DNA of 64,000 nt from Litoreibacter halocynthiae (GCF_004365635.1 NZ_SOBH01000003.1:62001-126000), one strand, 5' to 3'; positions 44,627 through 54,815 are shown, counted from the first letter of the stretch. Numbers and translations: made by a program. Notes: generated by a model from the sequence alone, not told the origin.

Positions 44627-46207
44627 CTACGCCGCATAGCCTTGCGACAGCAGCAGCTGCGCCTCGTATCCCTTCAGCGCGGTGCGCGCTGCTGCCCCAT
44701 ATCCAGTTCCGGTCATGGGATCAATCTCGGGGAAAATAGTGCAGATTTCGTTTATGACCTCGTGGTCGAAGCTTTGGAGCGATTGCGGCCCGGGCAGGAA
44801 GCTTTCGGTGGCCAAGCGTTCCGAATAGACCACCTGATGGGTGTCGAAGAGGATATGAACGTAAGTCACCTGCGCCTGTGACGTATCACGGCGCACAGTC
44901 TGATCGTTGACCAGATCCTTTGCAGCGACCAATACCTCTTTCTCGCCAAACAGGATTTCGGCCATCTCGTCGCTTATCAGAATGCGGTGCTGTGGAGAGA
45001 CCGACAGGGCGTCGTGATCGCCGAAGGCTCCGGCCTCGATGCGGATGGGGGCCAGTGTTCCGGTGGCGTCCACTGCACGAGACCCGATCCAGCGCACGGG
45101 CTGCGCGCCCTCGTCTTTGGTGATGACCAGATCGCCGGGGACCAGAGATTCGACCGCGCGGGCACCCGAGGGTGTTTCCACCAATGTTCCGGCCACAAAG
45201 CAGGGGATGGTGTTAACCGTCACGAACGCGACGTCGGATACACCAGCGCTGTTTTCGATCGTATAGGTGAAGCTGACCTCTTCAATATCAGCATCGTTGA
45301 CATAGCCAAAGGTGCCATCCGCGTTCAACGTGACCTGCGCACCGGTTGCCAGCGTGACGGTGCTGCCGGTCGTTACGGCCTGCCCGTTGATATGGGTGAT
45401 GGTGAGCGTGCCGCCGCTGCCTTCAACGTCATTGGCGAGAACATCCAAGGTGGGGGTGCCGTTCTGGACCACATCGAAAGCATCGTCATAGGCCAGCACG
45501 TCGCTTTGGATCGACCCGCCCGCGATGAGCAGGTTGCTGTCGTAGTTGCTATCCGCCACATCGGCGATACCGATGCGGATGGAGTTCACCACCCCAGGAT
45601 TGACGTTTAGTGTCAGCGTAAGGGTGACCGTGAAGCCGTCCATTTCGGTATTGAAGTCGGACGTGGTGTTGTCGTTGTAGAGGTTCTCGTTGTTGGTGGC
45701 ATGAATGTTGCCGATGTCGGAATCGCCGTCACCTACCGCCAAAGAAACTGACGCACCGTTGACCCACACGCCCACCATATCGTTGTAAATCGAGTTAACG
45801 TATTCGGGGTATTCCTCGGAGGAATACACGAACTGGATCGACATTGTGTCGCCGACCGGAATGAAGTCGACCGTCAGGATCGAGGCATCATAGGTGTTGG
45901 TGCCTGCCAACGCGTTGAACTGAGCGTCGTTGCTTGCACCAGGAGTATTGGTTGAGGTGTTTGTGTCCTGATTGGCCTGCCCGCGGGAGTTGGTAAAATG
46001 GCTGGCCCGCCCTGTGGACAGTATCACGCCCGTATCGCCCGGCGTTACACCGGGAGACACGCTGTCGCCGTTAGAGTAGATGCCCGAAGATTGGGACCAC
46101 CCGGAATAGGATGCGCCGACCACGGTTGCGCCGTTGCCGAAAATCTCGTTGGCCATCTGCACCGCAGACGCGCCTTCATTGATCGGAATCTCCGATGCTG
46201 CAACCAT
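44627..46207 (-). CDS. Surface protein with choice-of-anchor L and Hint domains
   Basis: This 526-residue acidic protein, low in Lys/Arg, is suited to secretion. The N-terminal region (about 8-225: GATVVGASYSGWSQSSGIYSN, FVYSSEEYPEYVNSIYNDMVG) matches the choice-of-anchor L domain; an Ig-like stretch (about 240-330, LDVLANDVEGSGGTLTITHI) follows. The C-terminal Hint domain starts at C336 in CFVAGTLVETPSGARAVE and keeps VSPQHRILI. It probably leaves the cell by a type I pathway and may be cleaved by its Hint part. It has no classical signal peptide. Confidence 0.88.
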   Translation of the reverse strand: MVAASEIPINEGASAVQMANEIFGNGATVVGASYSGWSQSSGIYSNGDSVSPGVTPGDTGVILSTGRASHFTNSRGQANQDTNTSTNTPGASNDAQFNALAGTNTYDASILTVDFIPVGDTMSIQFVYSSEEYPEYVNSIYNDMVGVWVNGASVSLAVGDGDSDIGNIHATNNENLYNDNTTSDFNTEMDGFTVTLTLTLNVNPGVVNSIRIGIADVADSNYDSNLLIAGGSIQSDVLAYDDAFDVVQNGTPTLDVLANDVEGSGGTLTITHINGQAVTTGSTVTLATGAQVTLNADGTFGYVNDADIEEVSFTYTIENSAGVSDVAFVTVNTIPCFVAGTLVETPSGARAVESLVPGDLVITKDEGAQPVRWIGSRAVDATGTLAPIRIEAGAFGDHDALSVSPQHRILISDEMAEILFGEKEVLVAAKDLVNDQTVRRDTSQAQVTYVHILFDTHQVVYSERLATESFLPGPQSLQSFDHEVINEICTIFPEIDPMTGTGYGAAARTALKGYEAQLLLSQGYAA

Positions 46208-46248
46208 TACTGCCTCCGTCCCCGGAGAGCAGGCGAGCGTAAACCGAA

Positions 46249-46267
46249 GAAAGAATGCGATTCTTTC
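46249..46267. repeat. Inverted repeat upstream of the Hint surface-protein gene
   Basis: GAAAGAAT-GCG-ATTCTTTC is a perfect 8-bp dyad, 42 bases upstream of the start at 46207. It could be an operator or leader hairpin. Confidence 0.55.
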
Positions 46268-46302
46268 CGCATAAGCTGGAACTCGGTAATCTAACGCTCG
46301 AA

Positions 46303-46320
46303 CGGTTCTATTGCGAACCG
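46303..46320. repeat. Second inverted repeat in the same gap
   Basis: CGGTTC-TATTGC-GAACCG is a perfect 6-bp dyad with a six-base centre, 36 bases beyond the first repeat. The 297-base gap 46208-46504 between the Hint gene and dapE otherwise holds AT-rich promoter-like sequence and no ORF that I trust. Confidence 0.5.
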
Positions 46321-46504
46321 CATACCCTGCCTCGGGCTTAATATTATTAGTATCTTGTTAACGTACGGTTTTGCTTACGGGGAAGGATTTTCTTGGCATC
46401 GACCCAATTTCCCCAAGATTTTGCCTTAGTTTCAGCCTGCCTGTTGCGATTGCGCCGCACCTATGGGGCGGGCTAGAAGGGGTGGAGAATGAGCGGAGAG
46501 CGAA

Positions 46505-47653
46505 ATGAACCAACCTATTGATCCTGTTGATCTTACGGCAGCTTTGGTGCGCTGCGCGTCGGTGACGCCTGTCGAAGGGGGCGCTTTGGTGGCCTTGGAA
46601 ACGCTGCTATCAGAGGCCGGATTTGACTGCACGCGGGTCGACCGTGGAGAGGTTTCGAACCTCTATGCACGCTGGGGCGACAAGGGCCACGGGCGTAGCT
46701 TCGGCTTCAATGGGCACACCGATGTGGTGCCTTTGGGGGACGAGGCCGCTTGGACGATGGACCCGTTTGGAGCAGAGATCAAAGACGGGTTTTTATACGG
46801 GCGCGGCTCCACCGACATGAAGTCCGGCGTGGCCGCGTTTGCCGCCGCTGCCGTGGATTTCGTGCGCGATACGCCGCCGGACGGGGCGGTGATTTTGGCG
46901 ATCACCGGCGATGAAGAAGGGGATGCGGTGGACGGCACCGTGGCGCTGTTGGACTGGATGAAGGCGCAGGGCGAGGCGATGAGCGTTTGTCTGGTGGGAG
47001 AACCTACTTGCCCCAACGAGATGGGCGAGATGATGAAGATCGGGCGGCGTGGCTCTATGACGGCCTATTTCACGGTGAAGGGCGTGCAGGGCCATTCCGC
47101 CTACCCGCACCGCGCGTTGAACCCCGTGCCGGTGATGGCGCGGCTGATGGACAGGCTGGCGTCTCATGTGCTGGACGAGGGGACGGATCATTTCGACGCC
47201 TCCACCTTGGCGGTGACCACGATCGACACGGGCAACACGGCCAACAACGTCATTCCGGCAGAGTGCCGCGCGACGGTGAATATCCGGTTCAATGATGAGC
47301 ATAGCTCGGACGGGTTGATCGCGTGGCTGCGTGGTGAGGCGGATAAGATTGCCGCCGAGAGTGGCGCTGTGGTCGAGATGAAAACCCAAGTCTCGGGCGA
47401 AAGCTTCCTGACCCCGCCTGGCGAGTTGTCCGCGATGGTGGCGAAAAGCGTGGAGGCGGAAACGGGCGTGGTGCCGGAGATGTCCACGTCCGGCGGGACG
47501 TCGGACGCTCGGTTTGTGAAAGATCACTGCCCTGTGGTGGAGTTCGGCTTGGTCGGCAAAACCATGCATCAAGTGGACGAGCGGGTGAGTGTGGAACAGG
47601 TGCGCCAGCTCAAAGGTATCTACACCCGCATTTTGCAGGACTACTTTGCGTAA
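46505..47653 (+). CDS. dapE: Succinyl-diaminopimelate desuccinylase
   Basis: This 382-residue M20 metallopeptidase-fold enzyme removes succinate from N-succinyl-LL-diaminopimelate. Metal motifs are [11 protein letters not shown] and [12 protein letters not shown], with [10 protein letters not shown] between and [10 protein letters not shown] near the C-terminus. GCGGAGAGCG precedes the ATG. The final eight bases overlap the start of the glycosyltransferase-like gene. Confidence 0.96.
   Translation: MNQPIDPVDLTAALVRCASVTPVEGGALVALETLLSEAGFDCTRVDRGEVSNLYARWGDKGHGRSFGFNGHTDVVPLGDEAAWTMDPFGAEIKDGFLYGRGSTDMKSGVAAFAAAAVDFVRDTPPDGAVILAITGDEEGDAVDGTVALLDWMKAQGEAMSVCLVGEPTCPNEMGEMMKIGRRGSMTAYFTVKGVQGHSAYPHRALNPVPVMARLMDRLASHVLDEGTDHFDASTLAVTTIDTGNTANNVIPAECRATVNIRFNDEHSSDGLIAWLRGEADKIAAESGAVVEMKTQVSGESFLTPPGELSAMVAKSVEAETGVVPEMSTSGGTSDARFVKDHCPVVEFGLVGKTMHQVDERVSVEQVRQLKGIYTRILQDYFA
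47637..47640 (+). promoter_or_regulatory. Ribosome binding site deciding a TTG start inside dapE
   Basis: AGGA, five bases before TTG 47646. It supports translation of the next gene from inside the dapE end. Confidence 0.5.
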
Positions 47654-48245
47654 AACCCTCGTCGTCATGGTCAAGGAGCCGCATCCAGGCCGCGTGAAGA
47701 CGCGGCTGGGGCGCGATCTGGGCATGGTCGGCGCGGCTTGGTGGTTTCGCCATCAGACGGGCGCGCTGTTGCGCCGGTTGCGCGATCCGCGATGGGACTT
47801 GGTGCTGGCGGTGTCGCCTGATGTAGAAGGGCTGTCGTCTCGGGTCTGGCCTGCGGATTTGCGGCGATTGGCGCAGGGGCGTGGAGACTTGGGCGACCGG
47901 ATGAGCGCTGCGATGGATGCCATGCAAGCGGGGCCGGTCTGCGTGATCGGGGCGGATATTCCGGGCGTGACGCGGGCGCATGTGGCCCGCGCGTTCGCGG
48001 CATTGGGCGGGGCGGAGGCCGTGTTCGGCCCCGCGCTGGATGGTGGCTACTGGCTCGTCGGCCTCAAGGGGATGCGGCGTCATGCGGGGCTGTTCGACGG
48101 GGTGCGCTGGTCGACGGAACATGCGCTGGCCGACAGCGTTGCGTCCTTGTGCGGGGCGCGAGTGGCTTATGTTGATACTCTAAGGGACGTCGATACTGTG
48201 GCGGACCTTGGCGCTGTGAATATTTATACCAAGATGAAGCAATGA
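47646..48245 (+). CDS. TIGR04282 family glycosyltransferase-like protein
   Basis: This 199-residue protein is of the TIGR04282/DUF2064 family. The opening strand [19 protein letters not shown] is the nucleotide-binding motif, followed by [19 protein letters not shown], then [14 protein letters not shown]. To keep that first strand the start must be upstream of ATG 47670, and TTG 47646 fits, overlapping dapE by eight bases. The family resembles GT-A nucleotidyl/glycosyltransferases; the substrate is unknown. Confidence 0.85.
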   Translation: MRKTLVVMVKEPHPGRVKTRLGRDLGMVGAAWWFRHQTGALLRRLRDPRWDLVLAVSPDVEGLSSRVWPADLRRLAQGRGDLGDRMSAAMDAMQAGPVCVIGADIPGVTRAHVARAFAALGGAEAVFGPALDGGYWLVGLKGMRRHAGLFDGVRWSTEHALADSVASLCGARVAYVDTLRDVDTVADLGAVNIYTKMKQ

Positions 48246-48276
48246 CGTCCCGCGTGGGGCATGTTAGGCGGTGTCC

Positions 48277-50520
48277 ATGAAAAATCTTCCCACCAAAGCC
48301 GATATCCTGTCCTTCATTGAGGACAACCCGACCAAGACCAACAAGCGCGACATCGCACGCGCCTTTGGCATCAAGGGCGCCGCGCGGATTGATCTGAAGC
48401 GGATGCTCAAGGAGTTGCAGGACGAGGGGCATCTGGAGAAGCGGCGCAAGACCTATCGCGAGGACGGGGCGTTGCCGCCCGTGTCCGTGTGCCGCGTCAC
48501 CGGTGTGGATGCGGATGGCGACCTGTTTCTGGAGCCGGTGGAGGCAGGGGATACCCCACCAAGGGTGCTGTTCATCGCCAAGGACGGCGACCCCGCCTTG
48601 GCCGAGGGCGACCGCGTGTTGTGCCGCCTTACCAAGGTGTCAGGCGAGGATCATGCCTACGAGGCGCGGCTGATCCGGCGCATTGGCACGGGGCCGGCGA
48701 AGATTCTGGGCATTTTCCGCAAAGGCGCGGAAGGCGGGCGGGTGACACCGATCGACAAGGGCGACGACAAGGAATGGCGGGTACCGCCGGGGGCCGTGTC
48801 CGGAGCGCTGGACGGTGAATTGGTCGAGGCGGAGCAGACGGGGCCGAAGTCGCGGATGGGGTTGCCTCAGGCGCGGATCGTGGCGCGGTTGGGCGACCCT
48901 GCGGGGCCGCGTGCCGTGTCTCTGATTGCCATTCACCAGCACGGGATACCGGATGAATTCCCTGACGACGTGATTGCGGAGGCCGAGAACGCCAAGCCCG
49001 TCAAGCTGGGCAAACGCGAGGATTTGCGCGAGCTGCCGTTGATCACCATCGACCCGAGCGACGCGCGCGACCATGACGACGCCTGCTATGCCCATGCCGA
49101 TGACGACCCGAAGAACAAGGGCGGGCATGTGGTCTGGGTCGCGATTGCGGATGTGGCGCATTACGTGACGCCCGGCTCGAAGCTGGATGTCGAGGCGCGT
49201 AAAAGGGGCAATTCCACCTATTTTCCCGACCGTGTGGTGCCGATGCTGCCGGAGGCGCTGTCGGGCGATTTGTGCTCGCTGCATGAGGGGGTTGAACGCC
49301 CGTGTATGGCGGTGCGCATGGTGCTGGATTCGCTAGGCAACAAGCTTTCGCACAGATTTGCGCGCGGGCTCATGCGCTCGTCTGCGTCGCTGAATTACGA
49401 AGAGGTTCAGGCGGGGCAGGATGGCGATCCAAACGATAAGGTTGCGCCGTTGATGGACAGCGTGATCGCGCCGCTGTTTGCAGCCTATGAGGTGCTGCGG
49501 CAGGCGCGGCATAGGCGGCAACCGCTGGAGCTGGATTTGCCGGAGCGCAAGATTGCGATGGACGAGGCGGGGAAGGTGATCTCCGTCGCGTTTCGGGAGC
49601 GGCTTGATGCGCATAAGCTGATCGAGGAATTCATGGTGCTGGCCAATGTCTGCGCCGCCGAGGAGTTGAAGGCCCGCAACACGCCGCTGCTCTACCGCGT
49701 GCATGAGGAACCCAGCCCCGAAAAACTGGATGCCCTGCGCGAAATCGTTCAGGCCAGCGGGTTAACGCTGGCCAAGGGGCAGGTGCTGCAAACGCGGCAT
49801 CTGAACCAGCTTCTGGCACAGGCCGAGGGGACGGATCAGGCGGAGTTGATCAATATTGCGGCCCTGCGTTCGATGACACAGGCCTATTACGGGCCGCAGA
49901 ATTTCGGGCATTTCGGATTGGCCTTGAAGGACTACGCACATTTCACTTCGCCGATCCGGCGCTATGCGGATTTGATCGTACACCGTGCGCTGATCTCGGC
50001 GCATAACTTTGGCAATGACGGGCTGGTCGACGATGATCTGAAGTCGACGGGCGAGCATATCTCGATGACCGAGCGGCGCTCGATGGTGGCGGAACGTGAT
50101 ACCACCGACCGCTATCTTGCGGCCTTCCTGGCGGACCGTGTGGGCACCGAGATGGAGGGCCGCGTCAGCGGGATCGCCAAGTTCGGGCTGTTTGTGCGGC
50201 TGGACGGATCGGGGGCGGACGGATTCATTCCTATTGGCACGCTGGGGCGCGAATACTTCGCCTATGACCGCGACGCGCAGACCTTACGGGGCGAGAAATC
50301 CGGCGTGGTGATCGGACTTGGCGCACGGGTTCTGGTGCGTTTGGCGGAGGCCACGCCGATCACCGGCGGATTGGTGCTGGAATTGCTGGAGCTGGACGGA
50401 AAAGCGCTGCCGCAAACGGGCGGACGCGGTCGCGGTGGTCCGCCAAAAGGGCGCAAGTCCGGCAAATACAAGGCCAAAGGTGCCAAGCTGAAGAAGAAGC
50501 TGTCGCGCAAACGGGGTTAG
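48277..50520 (+). CDS. rnr: Ribonuclease R
   Basis: This 747-residue 3'-5' exoribonuclease degrades structured RNA. Order: an N-terminal helix-turn-helix (NKRDIARAFGIKGAARIDLK), cold-shock domains, the RNB catalytic domain with ITIDPSDARDHDDACY (catalytic aspartates, about residue 265), HFTSPIRRYADLIVHRAL, an S1 domain near 635-715 and a Lys/Arg-rich tail (KGRKSGKYKAKGAKLKKKL). ATG 48277 is preferred over GTG 48271; AGGCGG lies six bases upstream. Confidence 0.95.
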   Translation: MKNLPTKADILSFIEDNPTKTNKRDIARAFGIKGAARIDLKRMLKELQDEGHLEKRRKTYREDGALPPVSVCRVTGVDADGDLFLEPVEAGDTPPRVLFIAKDGDPALAEGDRVLCRLTKVSGEDHAYEARLIRRIGTGPAKILGIFRKGAEGGRVTPIDKGDDKEWRVPPGAVSGALDGELVEAEQTGPKSRMGLPQARIVARLGDPAGPRAVSLIAIHQHGIPDEFPDDVIAEAENAKPVKLGKREDLRELPLITIDPSDARDHDDACYAHADDDPKNKGGHVVWVAIADVAHYVTPGSKLDVEARKRGNSTYFPDRVVPMLPEALSGDLCSLHEGVERPCMAVRMVLDSLGNKLSHRFARGLMRSSASLNYEEVQAGQDGDPNDKVAPLMDSVIAPLFAAYEVLRQARHRRQPLELDLPERKIAMDEAGKVISVAFRERLDAHKLIEEFMVLANVCAAEELKARNTPLLYRVHEEPSPEKLDALREIVQASGLTLAKGQVLQTRHLNQLLAQAEGTDQAELINIAALRSMTQAYYGPQNFGHFGLALKDYAHFTSPIRRYADLIVHRALISAHNFGNDGLVDDDLKSTGEHISMTERRSMVAERDTTDRYLAAFLADRVGTEMEGRVSGIAKFGLFVRLDGSGADGFIPIGTLGREYFAYDRDAQTLRGEKSGVVIGLGARVLVRLAEATPITGGLVLELLELDGKALPQTGGRGRGGPPKGRKSGKYKAKGAKLKKKLSRKRG

Positions 50521-50584
50521 CTTTCCTCGGGTCTTGATTCTGGGTAGACTGTTTCCAAACCGAGAACACGAGCAGGTGTCAAAA

Positions 50585-51940
50585 ATGAGAATTCTAACGG
50601 CGACAACAGTCGCAATTTGCATGGCGCAGGGCGCTATGGCCGAGGCGTCGAAGCGCCCGATTTTACGGCCTGCCTTTGACGTGCCTGCGGTGCAGGCGGC
50701 CTTGGTCATTTCGCCCACGACCTCGCGTTTGGCAGTGGAGCGGTCCTTGCGCCCGCGTTTGCGCGGCGTTGTGCGTGAGGCGGCCCCCGCGGAGCCTGCT
50801 CCGGTTGATCTGGTCGCATCCAATGCGCGGTTTCAGGCGTGGATCAAAGGTTTCCGCCCGCGTGCGCTTTCCAAAGGCATTTCCGGCACGACATTTGATC
50901 AGGCGTTTCTGGGTGTCCGCTATGATGCGGATGTGATCAAGCGCGACCGCAACCAATCCGAGTTTACCAAGACGCTTTGGGACTATCTCGACAGTGCAGC
51001 CAGTGACACGCGGATTGCCAATGGCAAGGCGGCGGTTGCAAAACATCGAAGCACGCTGGACCGGATCGAGGCGCGCTTTGGTGTCGACAAGGAGATCGTG
51101 GCCGCCGTGTGGGGGCTGGAGAGCGCCTATGGCACGTTCCGCGGCTCAAAGGATCTGGTGGGCTCGCTTGCGACTTTGGCATTTGACGCGCGGCGCGGCA
51201 CGTTTTTCGAGCAGCAGTTGATTGCGGGTCTGAAAATCCTGCAATCCGGCGACGTGGCCCCGCGCAGCATGACCGGCTCTTGGGCCGGTGCGATGGGTCA
51301 TACACAGTTTATCCCGACCTCTTATCTGGATTACGCGGTGGATTTCACCGGCGACGGCAAGCGCGACATTTGGGGGGATGACCCGACAGATGCACTGGCG
51401 TCGACGGCGAATTATCTGGCGAAGTTTGGCTGGGTAAAGGGGCAGCCTTGGGGGGTGGAGGTCACCTTGCCCCAAGGCTTCGACTACGCGTTGGCAAACC
51501 GCAAGATACTGAAATCGCCTGCACAATGGGGCGCAATAGGTATCAAGGGGATGAACGGGCAAACCGTACCGAACCATGGGCAAGCGTCGATCCTGTTGCC
51601 TGCGGGGGCGAAGGGGGCGGCGTTTATGATCTTCAAGAACTTTTCGGTCATCGAGCGCTACAACACCGCCGACGCCTATGTGATCGGGGTGGGGCATCTG
51701 GCGGACCGGATCAAGGGCGGGCCTGCGATCCGGTCGGGCTGGCCGCGTGGAGACCGTGCCTTGAAGTTTGCAGAGCGCAAGGAGATGCAGCGACTGCTGA
51801 CCGCCAAGGGCTTCGACACCAAGAAAATCGACGGCAAGATCGGGCCTTTGACGATCGAGGCGGTGCGCGGCTTCCAGCGCTCTATCGGGCTGGTGCCGGA
51901 CGGGTATGCGAGCTTGGATATTTTGAAGAAACTGCGGTAA
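50585..51940 (+). CDS. MltB-type lytic murein transglycosylase
   Basis: This 451-residue exported enzyme cleaves peptidoglycan strands to anhydro-muropeptides. Signal peptide: MRILTATTVAICMAQGAMA. The catalytic Glu is in AAVWGLESAYGTFRG, with GAMGHTQFIPTSYLDYAVDF and DIWGDDPTDALASTANYL typical of the SLT_2 domain. The C-terminal 60 residues (MQRLLTAKGFDTKKIDGKIG, TIEAVRGFQRSIGL) are a peptidoglycan-binding domain. The downstream SDR gene starts 14 bases after its stop. Confidence 0.93.
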   Translation: MRILTATTVAICMAQGAMAEASKRPILRPAFDVPAVQAALVISPTTSRLAVERSLRPRLRGVVREAAPAEPAPVDLVASNARFQAWIKGFRPRALSKGISGTTFDQAFLGVRYDADVIKRDRNQSEFTKTLWDYLDSAASDTRIANGKAAVAKHRSTLDRIEARFGVDKEIVAAVWGLESAYGTFRGSKDLVGSLATLAFDARRGTFFEQQLIAGLKILQSGDVAPRSMTGSWAGAMGHTQFIPTSYLDYAVDFTGDGKRDIWGDDPTDALASTANYLAKFGWVKGQPWGVEVTLPQGFDYALANRKILKSPAQWGAIGIKGMNGQTVPNHGQASILLPAGAKGAAFMIFKNFSVIERYNTADAYVIGVGHLADRIKGGPAIRSGWPRGDRALKFAERKEMQRLLTAKGFDTKKIDGKIGPLTIEAVRGFQRSIGLVPDGYASLDILKKLR

Positions 51941-51954
51941 TCTGGAGCATCCAC

Positions 51955-52728
51955 ATGAAACGACTGGATGGAAAATCGGCGCTGATAACGGGCTCTGCGC
52001 GCGGAATTGGGCGTGGGTTTGCCGAGGCATATATCGCCGAAGGTGCCACGGTGGCGATTGCGGATGTGAACCTTGAGGCGGCGCAGCAAACCGCAAAAGA
52101 ACTGGGCGATGTGGCCTATGCTGTGCAGATGGATGTGACCCGTCAGGACAGTATTGATGGAGGGATAGCCGCTGTTGTGGCCAATGCGGGCAAGCTGGAT
52201 ATCCTGATCAACAACGCCGCATTGTTTGATGCGTCGCGGACGGTTGATATTACACGGGCCAGCTATGACAAGCTGTACGCAGTCAACGTGGCGGGCACGT
52301 TGTTTACGATGCAGGCGGCGGCGCGGCAGATGGTCAAGCAAGGGCATGGTGGCAAGATCATCAACATGGCCTCGCAGGCCGGTCGGCGCGGCGAGGCGCT
52401 GGTAGCGGTGTATTGCTCGACCAAGGCGGCGGTGATCTCCTTGACCCAATCAGCCGGTCTGGACCTGATCAAGGACGGCATCAACGTCAACGCCATCGCC
52501 CCGGGCGTGGTGGATGGCGAACATTGGGAACATGTGGACGCGATGTTTGCCAAGCTTGAGGGCAAGCCATTGGGCCAGAAGAAAGCCGAGGTGGAAGCGG
52601 GTGTACCAGCGGGACGTTTCGCGGTGCCGGCCGACCTGACGGGGATGGCGGTCTTTCTGGCGTCTTCGGATGCCGATTATATCGTTTCCCAGACATATAA
52701 CGTCGATGGCGGGCAGTGGATGAGCTGA
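51955..52728 (+). CDS. SmoS-type sorbitol/galactitol dehydrogenase (SDR)
   Basis: This 257-residue short-chain dehydrogenase has the NAD site TGSARGIGRGFAEAY and catalytic motif S-x12-Y-x3-K in NMASQAGRRGEALVAVYCSTK. The C-terminus DGINVNAIAPGVVDGEHW and YNVDGGQWMS matches the sorbitol dehydrogenase SmoS of Rhodobacter sphaeroides. In that organism it sits in a polyol transport and catabolism operon; no such genes are near here, so the substrate may differ. GGAG precedes the ATG. Confidence 0.88.
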   Translation: MKRLDGKSALITGSARGIGRGFAEAYIAEGATVAIADVNLEAAQQTAKELGDVAYAVQMDVTRQDSIDGGIAAVVANAGKLDILINNAALFDASRTVDITRASYDKLYAVNVAGTLFTMQAAARQMVKQGHGGKIINMASQAGRRGEALVAVYCSTKAAVISLTQSAGLDLIKDGINVNAIAPGVVDGEHWEHVDAMFAKLEGKPLGQKKAEVEAGVPAGRFAVPADLTGMAVFLASSDADYIVSQTYNVDGGQWMS

Positions 52729-52767
52729 GGGAGCAGTCCTTCAAGCCTTTAAGCCGCAGTAAACGGC

Positions 52768-52794
52768 CCTATTTGCCGCGTTGCCGCGAATAGG
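52768..52794 (+). terminator. Weak terminator candidate after the SDR gene
   Basis: CCTATT and CGCG pair with CGCG and AATAGG around a TTGC loop, with a three-base bulge on one side. The T-run (TTTT) comes only about five bases later. Such weak spacing makes it doubtful; it may simply be a leader element of typA. Confidence 0.35.
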
Positions 52795-52855
52795 CTGGCT
52801 TTTGTAGGGCGGGTGCGTTAGGTCGCGCGCAAACACTCCTTACAAGGTTAGTCTA

Positions 52856-54673
52856 ATGGACCTTCGCAATATTGCGATTATCGCTCACGTTGACCACGGC
52901 AAGACGACGCTGGTGGATGAAATGCTCAAGCAATCCGGCTCGTTCCGTGAAAACCAAGCTGTGGCCGAACGGGCCATGGACAGCAATGATCTGGAACGCG
53001 AGCGCGGGATTACGATTCTTGCCAAGGCGACCTCGGTCGAGTGGAAGGGCATTCGCCTGAACATCGTCGACACCCCCGGCCACGCCGATTTCGGCGGCGA
53101 GGTGGAGCGCATCCTGTCCATGGTGGACGGCGTTGTGCTGCTGGTGGACGCCGCCGAAGGGCCGATGCCGCAGACCAAGTTTGTGACCTCCAAGGCGCTG
53201 GCGCTGGGCCTGCGTCCGATTGTGGTTCTGAACAAGGTGGACAAGGGCGACGCGGAGCCGGATCGTGCTTTGGACGAGGTATTCGACCTGTTTGCCAATC
53301 TGGGCGCGGATGACGACCAGCTGGATTTCCCTGCCATGTATGCCTCGGGCCGGTCGGGCTGGGCTGATATGGAGCTGGATGGGCCGCGCAAGGATCTGTC
53401 GGCGCTGCTGGACCTGATCGTGGAGCATGTGCCTGCGCCCAAGCAGGTGGCGGCCCGCGACGAGCCGTTCCGCATGTTGGCAACCACGCTGGGGGCGGAC
53501 CCGTTCATTGGCCGCCTGCTGACGGGGCGCGTTGAGGCGGGCACGTTGAAAGTGGGCGAGACGGTCAAGGCGCTGTCGCGGGACGGGACCAAGATCGAGC
53601 AGTTCCGCGCCACGAAAATTCTGGCGGCACGGGGCCTGACGCAAGAGCCGATCGACGTGGCGGAAGCGGGGGACATCGTCTCGCTGGCGGGCATGACCAA
53701 GGCGACCGTGGCGGACACGATCTGCGCGGTGGAGGTCAATGACGCGATCCCCGCGCAACCGATTGACCCGCCGACGATTACCGTGACCTTCGGGATCAAC
53801 GACTCGCCCTTGGCGGGCAAGGACGGCAAGAAAGTGCAGTCCCGCGTGATCCGCGACCGCCTGATGAAAGAGGCAGAGTCGAACGTGGCGATCAAGATCT
53901 CCGACACGCCGGGCGGCGATGCGTTCGAGGTTGCGGGGCGTGGCGAATTGCAGATGGGCGTGCTCATTGAGAACATGCGCCGCGAAGGGTTCGAGCTGTC
54001 GGTTTCGCGCCCTCAGGTGCTGTTCCAGGAGATTGACGGCGTGCGGCACGAGCCGGTCGAGGAAGTCACCATCGACGTGGATGACGAGTATTCCGGCGTG
54101 GTGATCGAGAAGCTGACCGGCGTGCGCAAAGGCGAGATGACCGAGATGAAACCGGCGGGCGCTGGCAAGACCCGCATCATCGCGCATGTGCCGTCGCGGG
54201 GGCTGATCGGCTACCACGGCGAGTTCCTGACCGACACCCGCGGCACCGGCGTGCTGAACCGTGTGTTCCACGAATGGGCGCCGCATAAGGGCGAGATTCC
54301 GGGGCGCCGCGCTGGGGTTCTGATCTCGATGGAGAACGGGGTTTCCGTGGCCTACGCGATCTTCAACCTTGAGGACCGTGGCAAGTTTTTCATCGGCGCG
54401 CAGGAGCCTGTGTATCAGGGCATGATCATCGGCGAGCATTCGCGCGAGAACGATCTGGAAGTGAACCCGCTGAAGGGCAAGAAGCTGACCAACGTGCGGG
54501 CCTCCGGCACTGACGAAGCGGTGCGTCTGACCACGCCTGTGCGCATGTCGCTGGAAGAGGCGATTGCCTATATCGACAATGACGAGCTGGTGGAGGTGAC
54601 CCCCAATGCCATCCGTCTGCGAAAGCGCCACCTTGACCCGCACGAGCGCAAACGCGCGTCGCGCTCGGCTTAA
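52856..54673 (+). CDS. typA: Ribosome-binding GTPase TypA/BipA
   Basis: This 605-residue translational GTPase has G1 [15 protein letters not shown] (residues 9-23), G3 [16 protein letters not shown] and G4 [11 protein letters not shown], then the elongation-factor-like domains and the TypA C-terminal domain ([19 protein letters not shown]). It acts on the ribosome under stress and low temperature. AAGG lies before the ATG. A strong terminator follows 22 bases after its stop. Confidence 0.97.
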   Translation: MDLRNIAIIAHVDHGKTTLVDEMLKQSGSFRENQAVAERAMDSNDLERERGITILAKATSVEWKGIRLNIVDTPGHADFGGEVERILSMVDGVVLLVDAAEGPMPQTKFVTSKALALGLRPIVVLNKVDKGDAEPDRALDEVFDLFANLGADDDQLDFPAMYASGRSGWADMELDGPRKDLSALLDLIVEHVPAPKQVAARDEPFRMLATTLGADPFIGRLLTGRVEAGTLKVGETVKALSRDGTKIEQFRATKILAARGLTQEPIDVAEAGDIVSLAGMTKATVADTICAVEVNDAIPAQPIDPPTITVTFGINDSPLAGKDGKKVQSRVIRDRLMKEAESNVAIKISDTPGGDAFEVAGRGELQMGVLIENMRREGFELSVSRPQVLFQEIDGVRHEPVEEVTIDVDDEYSGVVIEKLTGVRKGEMTEMKPAGAGKTRIIAHVPSRGLIGYHGEFLTDTRGTGVLNRVFHEWAPHKGEIPGRRAGVLISMENGVSVAYAIFNLEDRGKFFIGAQEPVYQGMIIGEHSRENDLEVNPLKGKKLTNVRASGTDEAVRLTTPVRMSLEEAIAYIDNDELVEVTPNAIRLRKRHLDPHERKRASRSA

Positions 54674-54695
54674 GGGCACTGCGATAACTTGATGT

Positions 54696-54725
54696 GAGGC
54701 CTCGGCAGAAATGCCGGGGCCTTTT
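54696..54725 (+). terminator. Intrinsic terminator after typA
   Basis: An 11-bp stem (AGGCCTCGGCA / TGCCGGGGCCT, one G-T pair) with loop GAAA runs directly into TTTTT. Confidence 0.92.
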
Positions 54726-54815
54726 TCGTTGCAGGCCCTTGGATGGTGTAAGTCGCTGGGCAGACAGATCGCGCGCATTAATGTATCTTGGCGGCGTCCA
54801 GCGAAGGTACACCCA

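Noticed and set aside
46303-46320. LuxR-type quorum-sensing box at CGGTTC...GAACCG
   Set aside because: The half sites do not match the usual CTG...CAG core and no LuxR/LuxI gene is nearby.
52853-54778. A 641-codon open frame opposite typA
   Set aside because: It is the antisense of a strongly conserved gene in GC-rich DNA; its translation is Arg/His-rich without any family motif, while the typA frame carries all GTPase motifs.
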